Assembly: GCA_905477785.1 (NCBI GenBank)
Contig: CAJQGR010000012.1
Location: 1 to 36,577, forward strand
Reading direction: 5' to 3'
Source: an uncultured Hellea sp.
GTDB taxonomy: Bacteria; Pseudomonadota; Alphaproteobacteria; Caulobacterales; Maricaulaceae
DNA: 36,577 nt
Position 1 is the first letter of the stretch. Each line of letters starts with the position of its first letter. Positions 1-8,920 of the stretch are shown here, in pieces. The notes under the pieces are model-generated. The model searched no databases. It was not told the DNA's origin and was given only the letters and a program-made list of their open reading frames with translations. The position numbers and the translations under genes are program-made.

Positions 1-1805
1 GTCACTGACTTAGCCAAGTTTCTCGGCTGATCAACATCTGTACCAAGGTGTACGGCGGCATGGTATGCTAACAATTGAATTGAAATTGCAGTTACTATTG
101 GTGAAACAAAATCATTAGATGTGGGCACGACTATAACACTTGAACTCATTGAACCTGCATGTTTTTCTCCTTCTTCATCTGTAATAAGAATTATAGAGGC
201 ACCACGCGATGCAACTTCCTGTAAATTAGAAATTGTTTTTTCAAATAGTTCGTTGAACGGTGCTATTACCACAACAGGTGTTCCATCTTCAATTAAAGCA
301 ATTGGTCCATGTTTTAGTTCTCCCGCTGCGTAACCTTCAGCGTGAATATAGGAGATTTCTTTTAATTTTAATGCACCTTCTAGTGCAATCGGCATTTGTG
401 TTCCGCGGCCAAGGTAAAATACATTTTTAGCCTTTGAAAAATCGAATGCCATTTTCTCTATTTGATTGCTAAGCCTCAACGTTTGTTTGACTAAGCGGGG
501 TGTTTTTATTAAATCTTTGATTAACTTCTCTTGATAAGATTTTGATACTGAGCCATTCGAAACTCCTGCTGTTAAAGCCAGCGCCGCCAATGCTATAAGC
601 TGAGATGTAAATGCTTTGGTTGATGCAACGCCAATTTCAGGCCCAGCATTAATAGGTAGAGCAACATCTGCCTCCCGAGCCATTGTTGAGGTTAAAACAT
701 TTACTAAAGCTGCAGTTTTTAAACCGGAGCTCTTACAATATCTGAGAGCAGCTAGAGTATCAGCTGTTTCGCCTGATTGAGAGACAGCAATGAAAAGAGA
801 TGTATTTAATAAAAAAGGTCGCCTATACCGAAATTCAGAGGCAATATCGACTTCAACGGCTATACCTGCTATTTGTTCAAACCAATATTTTGCTACTAGA
901 GCAGCATAGTTTGCAGTCCCGCATGCAATAAGAATGACACGGTCTATTTTTGAAAAATCAAGATTCTCTGTTATCTTTGGACAAAGATTGTAGTCATTTA
1001 TATATACACCTAAAGTCCTGCCTATGGTTTCAGGCTGCTCATAGATTTCTTTAAGCATAAAATGACGATAATTACCTTTTTCTGCCATAGCTGGGCCGCC
1101 CGAAACTATTGTTACATCGCGAGTAACTTTATTATTTTCATAATCAAAAATTTCGTAGGAAGTTGGAGTGAGAATTGCCCAATCACCTTCTTCAAGGTAG
1201 ATCACTTTATTGGTCAACTTTGCTAAAGCCATTGCATCTGAGCCTAGGTACATTTCACCTTCGCCGATACCTATTGCCAATGGTGAGCCTGCTCTTGCAC
1301 AAAACATGTGACCTGGTAATCCATCTATTAAAACAGCAAATGCATAGGCTCCATTTAGTTTTTTTAAACTTTTTGAGAATGCTTCTTTTGGTTCCATGTT
1401 TTTTTGTAAAAATTCATCTATTAAGTGAGCGGATACTTCAGTATCTGTTTCAGTTAAAAAATTACGATGAGATAACTCTTTCCTGATTTCCAAGTAGTTT
1501 TCTATTATCCCATTATGAACAACGCTGACGCGTCCTGAAAAGTGAGGATGAGAATTTGTTTCATTGGGAACGCCGTGTGTTGCCCAGCGTGTATGAGCTA
1601 TTCCTGACTCTCCGTCGATAGGATTTTTTGAAACTCTACTTATAAGCCCACTAATTTTACCTTTTGAGCGCTCACGTTTAAGTTTTCCATCATCAAGTAC
1701 AGCTATTCCAGAGCTATCATAACCCCTATACTCAAGTTGAAGTAAACCATCTATTAAACGATCTGTTACAGACGAATTTCCAATAATTCCAACAATGCCG
1801 CACAT
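1..1805 (-). CDS. glmS: Glutamine--fructose-6-phosphate aminotransferase (isomerizing), 3' end cut by window edge
   Basis: GlmS makes glucosamine-6-phosphate from fructose-6-phosphate and glutamine, the entry step to UDP-GlcNAc for peptidoglycan and lipid A. The reading frame on the minus strand starts MCGIVGIIGNSS, with the N-terminal nucleophile Cys2 typical of class II glutamine amidotransferases, followed by LEYRGYDSSGIAV, HTRWATHG and a conserved HNGIIENY. Two SIS sugar-isomerase domains follow; the C-terminal part contains AEGYAAGELKHGPIAL. The last visible residues are DVDQPRNLAKSVT, which matches the usual C-terminus (KSVTVE), so only about two residues and the stop lie beyond base 1. 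601 complete codons are visible. It lies 52 bp downstream of ugd in the same direction, so the two nucleotide-sugar genes may be co-transcribed. No glmS ribozyme is visible in that short gap. Confidence 0.97.
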   Translation of the reverse strand, partial: MCGIVGIIGNSSVTDRLIDGLLQLEYRGYDSSGIAVLDDGKLKRERSKGKISGLISRVSKNPIDGESGIAHTRWATHGVPNETNSHPHFSGRVSVVHNGIIENYLEIRKELSHRNFLTETDTEVSAHLIDEFLQKNMEPKEAFSKSLKKLNGAYAFAVLIDGLPGHMFCARAGSPLAIGIGEGEMYLGSDAMALAKLTNKVIYLEEGDWAILTPTSYEIFDYENNKVTRDVTIVSGGPAMAEKGNYRHFMLKEIYEQPETIGRTLGVYINDYNLCPKITENLDFSKIDRVILIACGTANYAALVAKYWFEQIAGIAVEVDIASEFRYRRPFLLNTSLFIAVSQSGETADTLAALRYCKSSGLKTAALVNVLTSTMAREADVALPINAGPEIGVASTKAFTSQLIALAALALTAGVSNGSVSKSYQEKLIKDLIKTPRLVKQTLRLSNQIEKMAFDFSKAKNVFYLGRGTQMPIALEGALKLKEISYIHAEGYAAGELKHGPIALIEDGTPVVVIAPFNELFEKTISNLQEVASRGASIILITDEEGEKHAGSMSSSVIVVPTSNDFVSPIVTAISIQLLAYHAAVHLGTDVDQPRNLAKSV

Positions 1806-1857
1806 AATATAGCCTTAATTTTTCATTAGATAATAATCACATTAATAAGCAAAGTTG

Positions 1858-3162
1858 TTATGGACGTCCAACGCTTACATAATTAAATCCGAGATTTTTC
1901 ATATTTTTCGATTTGTAAATGTTTCTCAAGTCTATCACATTTGGCTTTTTAAGTAATTTTTTTATACGCTGCATGTCTAGTGCTCTAAACTCATCCCATT
2001 CTGTTAATATAACAAGCGCGTCAGCACCCTCAATACAATCGTACGGGTTTTCTGCGAAACTTATATTTCTCAAAATCCCTTTGGCTTCCTTCATGGCTGC
2101 AGGGTCATACGCTTTTATTGTAGCTCCCTTTGCTTGCAATTCAGGTATGATAGCCACACTTGCAGATGAACGCATATCATCTGTATTTGGTTTAAATGAT
2201 AACCCTAGAAAAGCTAAAGTTTTATTTTTTAAATCTCCATCCAAAAAATTGATGATTTTTTGAACCATTTTTAACTTTCTGTCTTCATTGGACTTAACCA
2301 CAGTTTTTATAATTGATAGAGATACTCCCACCTCTTCAGCAGTGCGTATTAGCGCTAAAGTGTCCTTAGGAAAACAAGAGCCCCCATAACCCGGGCCAGC
2401 ATGCAAAAATTTAGGTGCAATTCTTTTATCAAGACCTATACCTCTTGCCACCGTTTGAACATCGGCTTCTAAGTTCTCACACAAGTCTGCCATTTCATTA
2501 ATAAAACTAATTTTAGTTGCTAAAAAAGAGTTGGATGCATATTTTATTAATTCAGAGGTTCTGCGACTTGTAAACAATATAGGAGTTTCGTTGATAAATA
2601 GAGGCCTATAAACGGCTTTCATGACCTGAATAGCATTAGGGCTTTCTGTACCAACAATTACTCTATCAGGGTGTTTGAAGTCTTTGATTGCCGCCCCTTC
2701 TCTTAGGAACTCTGGATTTGATACAACTGAAAACTTTTCAATGGAATGATTTTTAGATATTATTTTTTCAATTTCATCCCCAGTGCCAACGGGAACTGTA
2801 GATTTAGTTACAATAACAGTATATTTTTCTATATTTTTGGAGATATCTTTAGCTGCTTCATAAACATAAGATAAATCAGCGTGTCCATCCCCTCGTCGTG
2901 ATGGAGTCCCAACAGCTATAAATACAACATCAGAACCTTTCATTGATGTTTTTAGGTCTGTTGTAAATTTTAGACGTGAGGCACGAACATTTTTACATAT
3001 AAGATTCTCTAGATAAGGTTCAAATATTGGAACTTCACCAGACTTTAGCATTTCTATCTTGGTAACATCTTTATCGACACAAATCACTTCATGACCAAAA
3101 TCCGCGAAACAAACCCCAGATACTAATCCAACATATCCTGTACCGATCATAACAATTCTCAT
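1858..3162 (-). CDS. ugd: UDP-glucose 6-dehydrogenase
   Basis: Oxidises UDP-glucose twice with NAD+ to give UDP-glucuronate, a precursor for capsule, exopolysaccharide or lipid A sugars. The 434-residue protein has the N-terminal NAD-binding loop GTGYVGL (residues 7-13), the conserved STVPVGTG (about 121-128), NPEFLREG (149-156) and the catalytic cysteine in GYGGSCFPKD (Cys263), followed by the C-terminal UDP-binding domain. Length is normal for the bacterial family. It starts at ATG 3162, divergent from the desaturase-like gene with a 117-bp gap that must hold promoters for both, and it is followed by glmS. Other UDP-sugar/mannuronate dehydrogenases share these motifs, but the sequence reads as a standard Ugd. 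Confidence 0.95.
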   Translation of the reverse strand: MRIVMIGTGYVGLVSGVCFADFGHEVICVDKDVTKIEMLKSGEVPIFEPYLENLICKNVRASRLKFTTDLKTSMKGSDVVFIAVGTPSRRGDGHADLSYVYEAAKDISKNIEKYTVIVTKSTVPVGTGDEIEKIISKNHSIEKFSVVSNPEFLREGAAIKDFKHPDRVIVGTESPNAIQVMKAVYRPLFINETPILFTSRRTSELIKYASNSFLATKISFINEMADLCENLEADVQTVARGIGLDKRIAPKFLHAGPGYGGSCFPKDTLALIRTAEEVGVSLSIIKTVVKSNEDRKLKMVQKIINFLDGDLKNKTLAFLGLSFKPNTDDMRSSASVAIIPELQAKGATIKAYDPAAMKEAKGILRNISFAENPYDCIEGADALVILTEWDEFRALDMQRIKKLLKKPNVIDLRNIYKSKNMKNLGFNYVSVGRP

Positions 3163-3279
3163 GGATTGCCCTCATGAAATAATTAATTTCTGGAGTTATG
3201 ACAGGAGAAGGAGAAACATGCTAGTGGTAAGACAATAGGTATCATTGACATTTAAGTCATTATTTAACAATTAGTACGC

Positions 3280-4194
3280 ATGGAGTACGAAATACCAAAT
3301 TTTCCAGCAGTACTTTTTTGGGCTGCTCCAATATTTACACTATTGATTGCAATAGAGTGGTACCTTGTATCCAGAAAAAGGATTTCGGGTACCTATGTTG
3401 TAAAAGATGCAATTACATCATCCAGTATGGGCGTGGGGCAATTGATTTCCGATGTTTTGATGGGAAGTATAAGCATTGGTATTCTCATGTGGGTTTGGCA
3501 ATTTAGATTTTTTGACTGGGGATTCAGTATTAAGGCGATACTAATCTGCTTAGTACTTCAGGATTTTGTCTATTGGTATAAGCATATGGCGGCCCATAAA
3601 GTTAGATGGTTTTGGTCCGCACATAATGTTCACCATAGTTCAGAGGAATATAATTTGAGTACAGCTCTTAGGCAGCCATGGAATAATCATTTTACTGGGT
3701 ATGTTTTTCTCTCATCGCCATTGATTCTACTAGGTTTCCACCCTGTGCTAGTCATATTTATTGGAGGTGTAAACTTGGTTTACCAGTTTTGGGTTCATAC
3801 CCAGTCTGTCAAGAAAATGGCTCCATGGTTTGAGTTTATTTTTAATACTCCTAGTCACCACCGGGTGCATCATGCAAAAAACCCTAGGTACTTGGATAGT
3901 AATTTTGCTGGTATTTTGATAATATGGGACAGGATTTTTAATACATTTGCAGAAGAAGATGAGACTGACCCAGTGAATTATGGAATAATTACACCGATCG
4001 CATCCTATAACCCTGCTGTGGTAGCATTCAAAGAAATGTATAATATATTTAAAGATTGCTTTCAGCCTAATATTAAATTCCATCAAAGGCTTGCATACAT
4101 TTTTGCTGCCCCTGGTTATTCACATGATGGCTCTCGGAAAAGCTCTAAAGACTTGAAAGTTGAATTCATGAAAAATAAGCAGGCTAATCGTTAG
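3280..4194 (+). CDS. Sterol desaturase / fatty acid hydroxylase family membrane protein
   Basis: An integral-membrane di-iron oxygenase of the fatty acid hydroxylase superfamily (304 residues). The histidine signature is intact: HMAAH (102-106), HNVHH (115-119), His173, and HHRVHH (193-198), which together bind two irons. Hydrophobic stretches at roughly 10-30, 55-72, 83-100 and 138-170 fit the membrane-embedded family architecture. The substrate cannot be told from sequence; members act on sterols, fatty acids, carotenoids or alkylglycerol-type lipids. No convincing Shine-Dalgarno precedes ATG 3280, so it may be leaderless or weakly translated. It stands alone on the plus strand and its stop codon is one base from the stop of the convergent amidohydrolase gene. 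Confidence 0.88.
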   Translation: MEYEIPNFPAVLFWAAPIFTLLIAIEWYLVSRKRISGTYVVKDAITSSSMGVGQLISDVLMGSISIGILMWVWQFRFFDWGFSIKAILICLVLQDFVYWYKHMAAHKVRWFWSAHNVHHSSEEYNLSTALRQPWNNHFTGYVFLSSPLILLGFHPVLVIFIGGVNLVYQFWVHTQSVKKMAPWFEFIFNTPSHHRVHHAKNPRYLDSNFAGILIIWDRIFNTFAEEDETDPVNYGIITPIASYNPAVVAFKEMYNIFKDCFQPNIKFHQRLAYIFAAPGYSHDGSRKSSKDLKVEFMKNKQANR

Positions 4195-4195
4195 G

Positions 4196-5887
4196 TTATT
4201 GATAGTCTGGGGTGACTCTAATTCCAGAAACCCATGTTTCAAGTACGCTTATATTTTTTATGTCTTCTGGAGCAATAGTTAAAGGGTTTTTATCGATAAT
4301 GATGAAGTCTGCTAACTTATCAGCCTCAATACTACCTAAGTTTTTTTCTTGGAATGCTCCATAGGCATTTTCGATAGTCATTGCTTTAAGAGCTTCTTGA
4401 ACTGATAAAGCTTGATCCATATACCACCCTTTTTCGTCCTTACTACTATTAAGTGGTTTTCTATTAACAGCAAAATATAATGTATTCATTGGCTCCCAGG
4501 GTTCGCCAGGTAGGTCAGAATTTAATAATAACCTCCCTCCACTTTTGAGAATTTTCTGCCATGAATAGGCATCTCGAATTCTCTCTGGCCCTATTCGATC
4601 TTCTGCCCATTTACTGTCTCCCACGGCATGGGAAGATTGTATAGAGGCTAAAATTTTGAGTTCTGCTAATCGATTATAAAAGTCTGGAAACAGAACTTGT
4701 GCGTGCTCGATACGCCAGCGATGATCAAAAGTACCATCTAAGTTTAATATTTCTTCATATAATGACAATATTTGATTATTGCCTTTATCGCCAATTGCAT
4801 GAGTAGCCATTTGGAAGCCTAATTCTGATGCCTTCCGTCCTAGGCTTAGAATTTTTTCTGTACTTATTCGTTCTGTTGCTAATGACTTTCCAAATTGATC
4901 GGAATAAGGTTCTGACATAAGCGCTGTTCTTGACCCTAGAGACCCATCATAGAAGATTTTAATACTTCTTATGTCTAAAAAATCATTTTTATCATCAAGC
5001 GGTCCTTGCGCAAACCAATGTTTAATTAATTCATCATTATTTCCATCAAGCATTCCGTATACCCTTATAGGAAGAGAGTTAGATTTTTTTAACGCAATAA
5101 ATGCTTCAACGTCTTTGGGAGTCATGCCTGCTTCATGTATAGATGTTACACCCGCAAGAGCCATATTGTTTAGCCCAGCGACTATTGCATTTTTAATTTT
5201 TTCATTGCTTGGCTCTGGTATAAAAGGTTGAATTAGGTCTTGAGCTAATGTTAGCATAACTCCTGTTGGCTCACCATTCTTACGGCGTATTATATTACCA
5301 ATGTCAGGGTCTTTAGTAGCGCTATTAATATTTGCTAATTTTAGTGCGTAATCATTATATAACCCAGCAAACCCATGCAAACTTTCTAAAGCTACAGGAT
5401 TATTTGGAAACGATATATCTATTAAATGTCTATCTGGGTATCCTGTGGATGCAAATGCACCCTCGTCCCATCCTTGCCCTATCAGCCATTCACCTCGAGC
5501 TGGGTTGGGGAATTTATCTTTTAGGCGCTCTACTATTTCCTTTACACTAGAAACTCCAACTAAATTAGCCTTTAAAGTGTCCATTCCAAGCTCGCGAATG
5601 TGAACATGACTATCTATAATTCCAGGTAAAACTGTCTTACCTCCCAAGTCCACTTTTATGATATTTTTTAGGCTTGAACTTTCAGCTTCTTCATCAACTA
5701 GTGTTATTTTATCACCTGTAACAATAAAAGAATTTGCGAGAGGCTTATCAGGATCCATTGTTATAATGTTAGCATTAAAAAAATGTATTGGCTGAGAGGA
5801 AGGGGCTGTATTATTTGAGCAAGAGTTAATTAACAGTACAAAAATAAAAGGAAGTATTTCTAGGCGAGAAAATTTAATACTAATCAT
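4196..5887 (-). CDS. Amidohydrolase family protein (YtcJ-like, Amidohydro_3), probable lipoprotein
   Basis: A 563-residue metal-dependent hydrolase of the YtcJ-like branch. Visible metal and catalytic positions are the HxH of DSHVHIRELG (His94, His96), Lys310 in SIKIFYDGSLG, His363 in ATHAIGDKG, His395 in RIEHAQV and the aspartate of NSDLPGEPW (Asp458). The N-terminus has a hydrophobic stretch ending in LLINSC, a plausible lipobox with Cys23, although Asn at -2 is unusual; the enzyme would then sit on the periplasmic side of a membrane. The natural substrate is unknown. It is the last gene of the aroK-aroB-CorC run and overlaps the CorC-like gene by 8 nt (ATGATTAG), which suggests translational coupling but not a shared function. 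Confidence 0.88.
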   Translation of the reverse strand: MISIKFSRLEILPFIFVLLINSCSNNTAPSSQPIHFFNANIITMDPDKPLANSFIVTGDKITLVDEEAESSSLKNIIKVDLGGKTVLPGIIDSHVHIRELGMDTLKANLVGVSSVKEIVERLKDKFPNPARGEWLIGQGWDEGAFASTGYPDRHLIDISFPNNPVALESLHGFAGLYNDYALKLANINSATKDPDIGNIIRRKNGEPTGVMLTLAQDLIQPFIPEPSNEKIKNAIVAGLNNMALAGVTSIHEAGMTPKDVEAFIALKKSNSLPIRVYGMLDGNNDELIKHWFAQGPLDDKNDFLDIRSIKIFYDGSLGSRTALMSEPYSDQFGKSLATERISTEKILSLGRKASELGFQMATHAIGDKGNNQILSLYEEILNLDGTFDHRWRIEHAQVLFPDFYNRLAELKILASIQSSHAVGDSKWAEDRIGPERIRDAYSWQKILKSGGRLLLNSDLPGEPWEPMNTLYFAVNRKPLNSSKDEKGWYMDQALSVQEALKAMTIENAYGAFQEKNLGSIEADKLADFIIIDKNPLTIAPEDIKNISVLETWVSGIRVTPDYQ

Positions 5888-7163
5888 GTACTTTAGTAAC
5901 TTTTAATGAGATTATTTGATTGCGTTGTTTTTTTATAACTTCAAATCTGTAACCATGATATGAAAATGTTTGATTAACCTCTGGAATAGTTTGTGACTCA
6001 TAAATAACAAGACCTGCTATTGTAACCGCTTCTTCATCTGGGAGCTCCCATCCCATAGCCCTGTTAACATCTCTGACAGTCAAATTTCCGCGTAGGATAG
6101 CACCTCCTTCTTTTAATTTATTTATCCCTGTGATTTCTTCATCATATTCATCTTGGATATCTCCAACAATTTCCTCGAGGATATCTTCGAGTGTTACTAT
6201 TCCCATTAAAGCTCCATATTCGTCAACTACGACTGCAAAATGCTCCCTTTTTTGCTGAAATGCTTTCAGTTGTTTCACAAGTGATGTTGTCTCAGGTACA
6301 AACCAAGTGCTTCGCATTATTTTTCTTGTGTCTATTTCTGAAAGCTCTCCTGCCTCGCTGGATATTGACTTAAGAATATCTTTAACATGTAAAATTCCTA
6401 TAATATTGTCTTGGTCATTTTCATAAAGTGGGACTCGTGAGTGCCCTGAGTTCAGAACTTCTTTAATTATTGTTTCTGAGGGAATATTAATATCAATCAT
6501 GCAAACATTTTTGCGATGAATCATCACCTCTTCAACGTTTAGTTCTCCAATTTCTAAAACCCCATATATCTGATCTCTTGCACGCTTTGCTACCCCCCCT
6601 TCTTCAAGGTGGAGGTCAACAGTTCCCTTTATAGCTTCTTCCGCTGACCAAGATGCTGAATTTGAATTCACTCCAAACAATCTCAACGTACTATTTACAA
6701 TAATTTGTATGAGTAAAACTAATGGAGAAAATATTTTAACAATAAAGTTGATTCGCGTAGCTACTTTCAATGCTAATGTGTCCGGCTGAGATATCGCATA
6801 TGACTTAGGAAGAACTTCTGCAAAGATTAATATTAAGAGTGTCATAACAACTGTTGCACTCATTAGAGCTAATCCGCCACCTCCCAAAATATTAGTAAAA
6901 ATTGCTGTCGTTAAAACTGAAGCTAAAATATTAACAAGATTATTTCCAAGTAATATACCACCAAGTAACCGCTCTCTAGAGAGTAAAAGTTTAGCAACAA
7001 TTATTGCTCTCTTATCTCCATTTTTTTCCAGGTTATGTATGCGAGCTTTTGAAGCAGCTGTTAGTGCAGTTTCGGATCCAGAAAAAAAACTAGATAAGTA
7101 AAGGAGTATTGCTACCACAAAAATCATTATCAAGTTATCGGTACGCAAGATTGATTCAAGCAT
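5880..7163 (-). CDS. CorC/HlyC-family (CNNM-type) transporter-like protein with DUF21 and CBS domains
   Basis: A membrane protein of the CNNM/CorC group linked to Mg2+/divalent-cation transport and resistance. From the ATG at 7163 it is 427 residues: an N-terminal DUF21 membrane domain (about residues 5-190; motif SGSETALTAASKARI is typical), a tandem CBS domain (about 200-325, including SGHSRVPLY and VVDEYGALMGIVTLEDILEE), an acidic linker and a C-terminal CorC_HlyC domain (about 345-420). An upstream TTG at 7178 would add five residues. I prefer ATG 7163 because AGGA lies 7 nt before it and because it overlaps the aroB stop by 8 nt (ATGCTTGA), the same form of overlap this gene has with the next one. 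Confidence 0.9.
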   Translation of the reverse strand: MLESILRTDNLIMIFVVAILLYLSSFFSGSETALTAASKARIHNLEKNGDKRAIIVAKLLLSRERLLGGILLGNNLVNILASVLTTAIFTNILGGGGLALMSATVVMTLLILIFAEVLPKSYAISQPDTLALKVATRINFIVKIFSPLVLLIQIIVNSTLRLFGVNSNSASWSAEEAIKGTVDLHLEEGGVAKRARDQIYGVLEIGELNVEEVMIHRKNVCMIDINIPSETIIKEVLNSGHSRVPLYENDQDNIIGILHVKDILKSISSEAGELSEIDTRKIMRSTWFVPETTSLVKQLKAFQQKREHFAVVVDEYGALMGIVTLEDILEEIVGDIQDEYDEEITGINKLKEGGAILRGNLTVRDVNRAMGWELPDEEAVTIAGLVIYESQTIPEVNQTFSYHGYRFEVIKKQRNQIISLKVTKVHD

Positions 7164-8262
7164 TTTTCTGTCCTGCAAGTTGGCTAAGGTATTCTAGCAA
7201 ACTAACTTTTGACGTCGACTTTTGGATAAAGGCGTCGCCTATTGAGTTTACCATTATAAGAGTTATGTTTCCACCATCATTCTTTTTATCTTGCTGCATG
7301 AAGCTTAAAAATTTATTTGAATTTTTAAGCAGTGGGATAATATCTTTTATTGATGTCAAGCCAAGTGCTTGAAAATGTGCTTTTACTCTTTTGACATCTT
7401 TAGCACTACATAAATTTTCTTTTAAGCTAAACTCAAAAGCCATTTCCATCCCCGCGCTAACCGCTTCCCCGTGTAACAAGTCTCCTGATTTCATTGCCTC
7501 AACTTCTAGAGCATGAGCAAAGGTGTGTCCTAAGTTAAGCAGCGCACGTTTGCCAGTTTCTCTTTCATCTTCTGCTACAATTCTAGCTTTAGTTTTACAA
7601 GATAGCTCTATAGCTTTTTCTAGTGTGTTTGGATCACAAGATAAGACTTTTTTTCCATTTTTTTCAAGCCAGTTAAAAAAATCATAATTTCCAAGAAGTG
7701 CATATTTGACTATTTCAGAGTACCCTGCCTTTAGTTCTCTTTTAGGCAATGTTTTTAGAACATTTGTATCAGACAAAACAAGCTTAGGCTGATAAAATGA
7801 ACCTACTAAGTTTTTACCATATTTATTGTTTATGGCAGTTTTCCCCCCGACAGAACTGTCAACCTGCGAAAGTAAAGTAGTAGGGATCTGAATGAATTTA
7901 CATCCACGCTTAAAAATACTAGCCGCAAATCCAGTAAGGTCGCCAATAACCCCACCTCCAAATGCTATCAAAGTATCATTTCTTTCGAAACCTTTGTCGA
8001 ATAATGAATTTAAAATTTTTTGAAGACCTTCAAAGCTCTTTTGTGCCTCTCCAGCGGGGCAGACTATAATATGAACTTCGAACCCTATAAGAGCAGACTC
8101 GAGTTGTTTGCCATGAAGCCTATAAACATTTTCATCTGTTACTATTGCAATTTTTTTTCCTGAAATCCTTTGTGAAATAAAATTACCCGCCTCAGAAAGG
8201 AGGTCCTCTTTTATGATGATTTCATAACTTCGAAGGCCAAGATCTACATTTACTATAGTCAT
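7156..8262 (-). CDS. aroB: 3-dehydroquinate synthase
   Basis: Second step of the shikimate pathway: cyclises DAHP to 3-dehydroquinate using NAD+ and a divalent metal, in the cytoplasm. The 368-residue protein shows the NAD-binding GGGVIGD (102-108), the PTTLLSQVDSSVGGK signature (127-141) and metal ligands Glu183 (GYSEIVKYA), His246 (LGHTFAHALE) and His264 (LLHGEAVSAGM), equivalent to the usual Glu/His/His set. Length is normal. Its ATG shares one base with the aroK stop (TAATG), the standard aroK-aroB pairing, and its stop overlaps the CorC-like gene. Confidence 0.97.
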   Translation of the reverse strand: MTIVNVDLGLRSYEIIIKEDLLSEAGNFISQRISGKKIAIVTDENVYRLHGKQLESALIGFEVHIIVCPAGEAQKSFEGLQKILNSLFDKGFERNDTLIAFGGGVIGDLTGFAASIFKRGCKFIQIPTTLLSQVDSSVGGKTAINNKYGKNLVGSFYQPKLVLSDTNVLKTLPKRELKAGYSEIVKYALLGNYDFFNWLEKNGKKVLSCDPNTLEKAIELSCKTKARIVAEDERETGKRALLNLGHTFAHALEVEAMKSGDLLHGEAVSAGMEMAFEFSLKENLCSAKDVKRVKAHFQALGLTSIKDIIPLLKNSNKFLSFMQQDKKNDGGNITLIMVNSIGDAFIQKSTSKVSLLEYLSQLAGQKNA

Positions 8263-8801
8263 TAATTATTACTCTGATATTTTTTTATTGCGTGTATTAT
8301 TTTATTACTAATAGAGAATTGTTCATCATTATCAATTGTAACCGTTATATGTGATTTTTTATATATAGGGTGCCTTATTTTTATAAGTTCCTTAATCTTT
8401 GCTTCAGGATTATTAACTTGCAAAAGAGGTCTTTTATCATAATTTTTACTAACGCGATTCATAATAGTATTTAAGTCAGCTTTTAGCCATATTGTTAATG
8501 CTCTGCCATTTAAAATTTCATGTGTTTCTTCTTGTATATAAGCACCCCCACCAGTTGCTAATACTATAGATTTTTTAGTTAATAGCCTCTCTATAACGAG
8601 TCGTTCTCCTTTCCTAAATTCCTTTTCACCATAATCTTTAAAGTAGCCGCTTATTGTTCTTCCTGATGCTTTTTCAATTTCGTAGTCAGAGTCATAAAAC
8701 TCTCTATTGAGAATTTTAGCTAGTTGTTTCCCTGTTGTAGTTTTTCCAACACCCATCAGCCCGACAAGTGCTATTGAGCTGTTTGTAAAGTTTTTACTAA
8801 T
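8262..8801 (-). CDS. aroK: Shikimate kinase, probable non-AUG (ATT) start
   Basis: Phosphorylates shikimate with ATP, the step after shikimate dehydrogenase. Seen: P-loop GLMGVGKT, shikimate-binding DSDYEIE, FRKGE, ATGGGAY and the lid-region RPLL. The first ATG (8756) codes for the Met inside the P-loop, so it cannot be the true start: the in-frame sequence upstream reads NSSIALVGLM, a correct first beta-strand for the family. No ATG, GTG or TTG exists in any frame between that ATG and the in-frame stop at 8853-8855. The best candidate is ATT at 8799-8801 with AAGGA 8 nt upstream, giving 179 residues with the P-loop at 14-21, the normal family length. ATA or ATC starts nearby, or an assembly error, remain possible. 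The gene is certain, the start is not. Confidence 0.9.
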   Translation of the reverse strand: MSKNFTNSSIALVGLMGVGKTTTGKQLAKILNREFYDSDYEIEKASGRTISGYFKDYGEKEFRKGERLVIERLLTKKSIVLATGGGAYIQEETHEILNGRALTIWLKADLNTIMNRVSKNYDKRPLLQVNNPEAKIKELIKIRHPIYKKSHITVTIDNDEQFSISNKIIHAIKKYQSNN

Positions 8802-8809
8802 TGAACTAT

Positions 8810-8814
8810 TCCTT
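8810..8814 (-). promoter_or_regulatory. Ribosome binding site proposed for aroK
   Basis: On the minus strand AAGGA lies 8 nt before the ATT codon at 8801-8799, good Shine-Dalgarno spacing. It is the only strong purine motif between the in-frame upstream stop (8853-8855) and the aroK P-loop, and it decides the proposed non-AUG start. Confidence 0.5.
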
Positions 8815-8883
8815 ATTATCTTACTTTTCTTATATTTATATCTGATAGTGTATTAAATATAGGTTTTTAATATGAGGAAAAAG

Positions 8884-8910
8884 TAACGTTTGCTCAACAC
8901 TTAAACGTTA
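8884..8910. promoter_or_regulatory. Perfect 8-bp inverted repeat, candidate operator
   Basis: TAACGTTT (8884-8891) and AAACGTTA (8903-8910) are exact reverse complements separated by 11 nt, so the half-site centres are 19 nt apart, about two helical turns. The repeat lies in the divergent region between aroK and the small membrane-protein gene at 8942, just upstream of a TATAAT sequence (8921-8926). That position suits a dimeric repressor or activator. The regulator is unknown, and in AT-rich DNA a chance occurrence cannot be excluded. Confidence 0.4.
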
Positions 8911-8920
8911 ATATCTGATA

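Noticed and set aside
1175-1486. 103-codon plus-strand frame inside glmS
   Set aside because: Antisense shadow of a well-conserved gene; composition is Leu/His-rich and matches nothing.
1806-1857. glmS self-cleaving ribozyme in the glmS leader
   Set aside because: The gap is 52 bp and shows no ribozyme core; such ribozymes are known mainly from Firmicutes.
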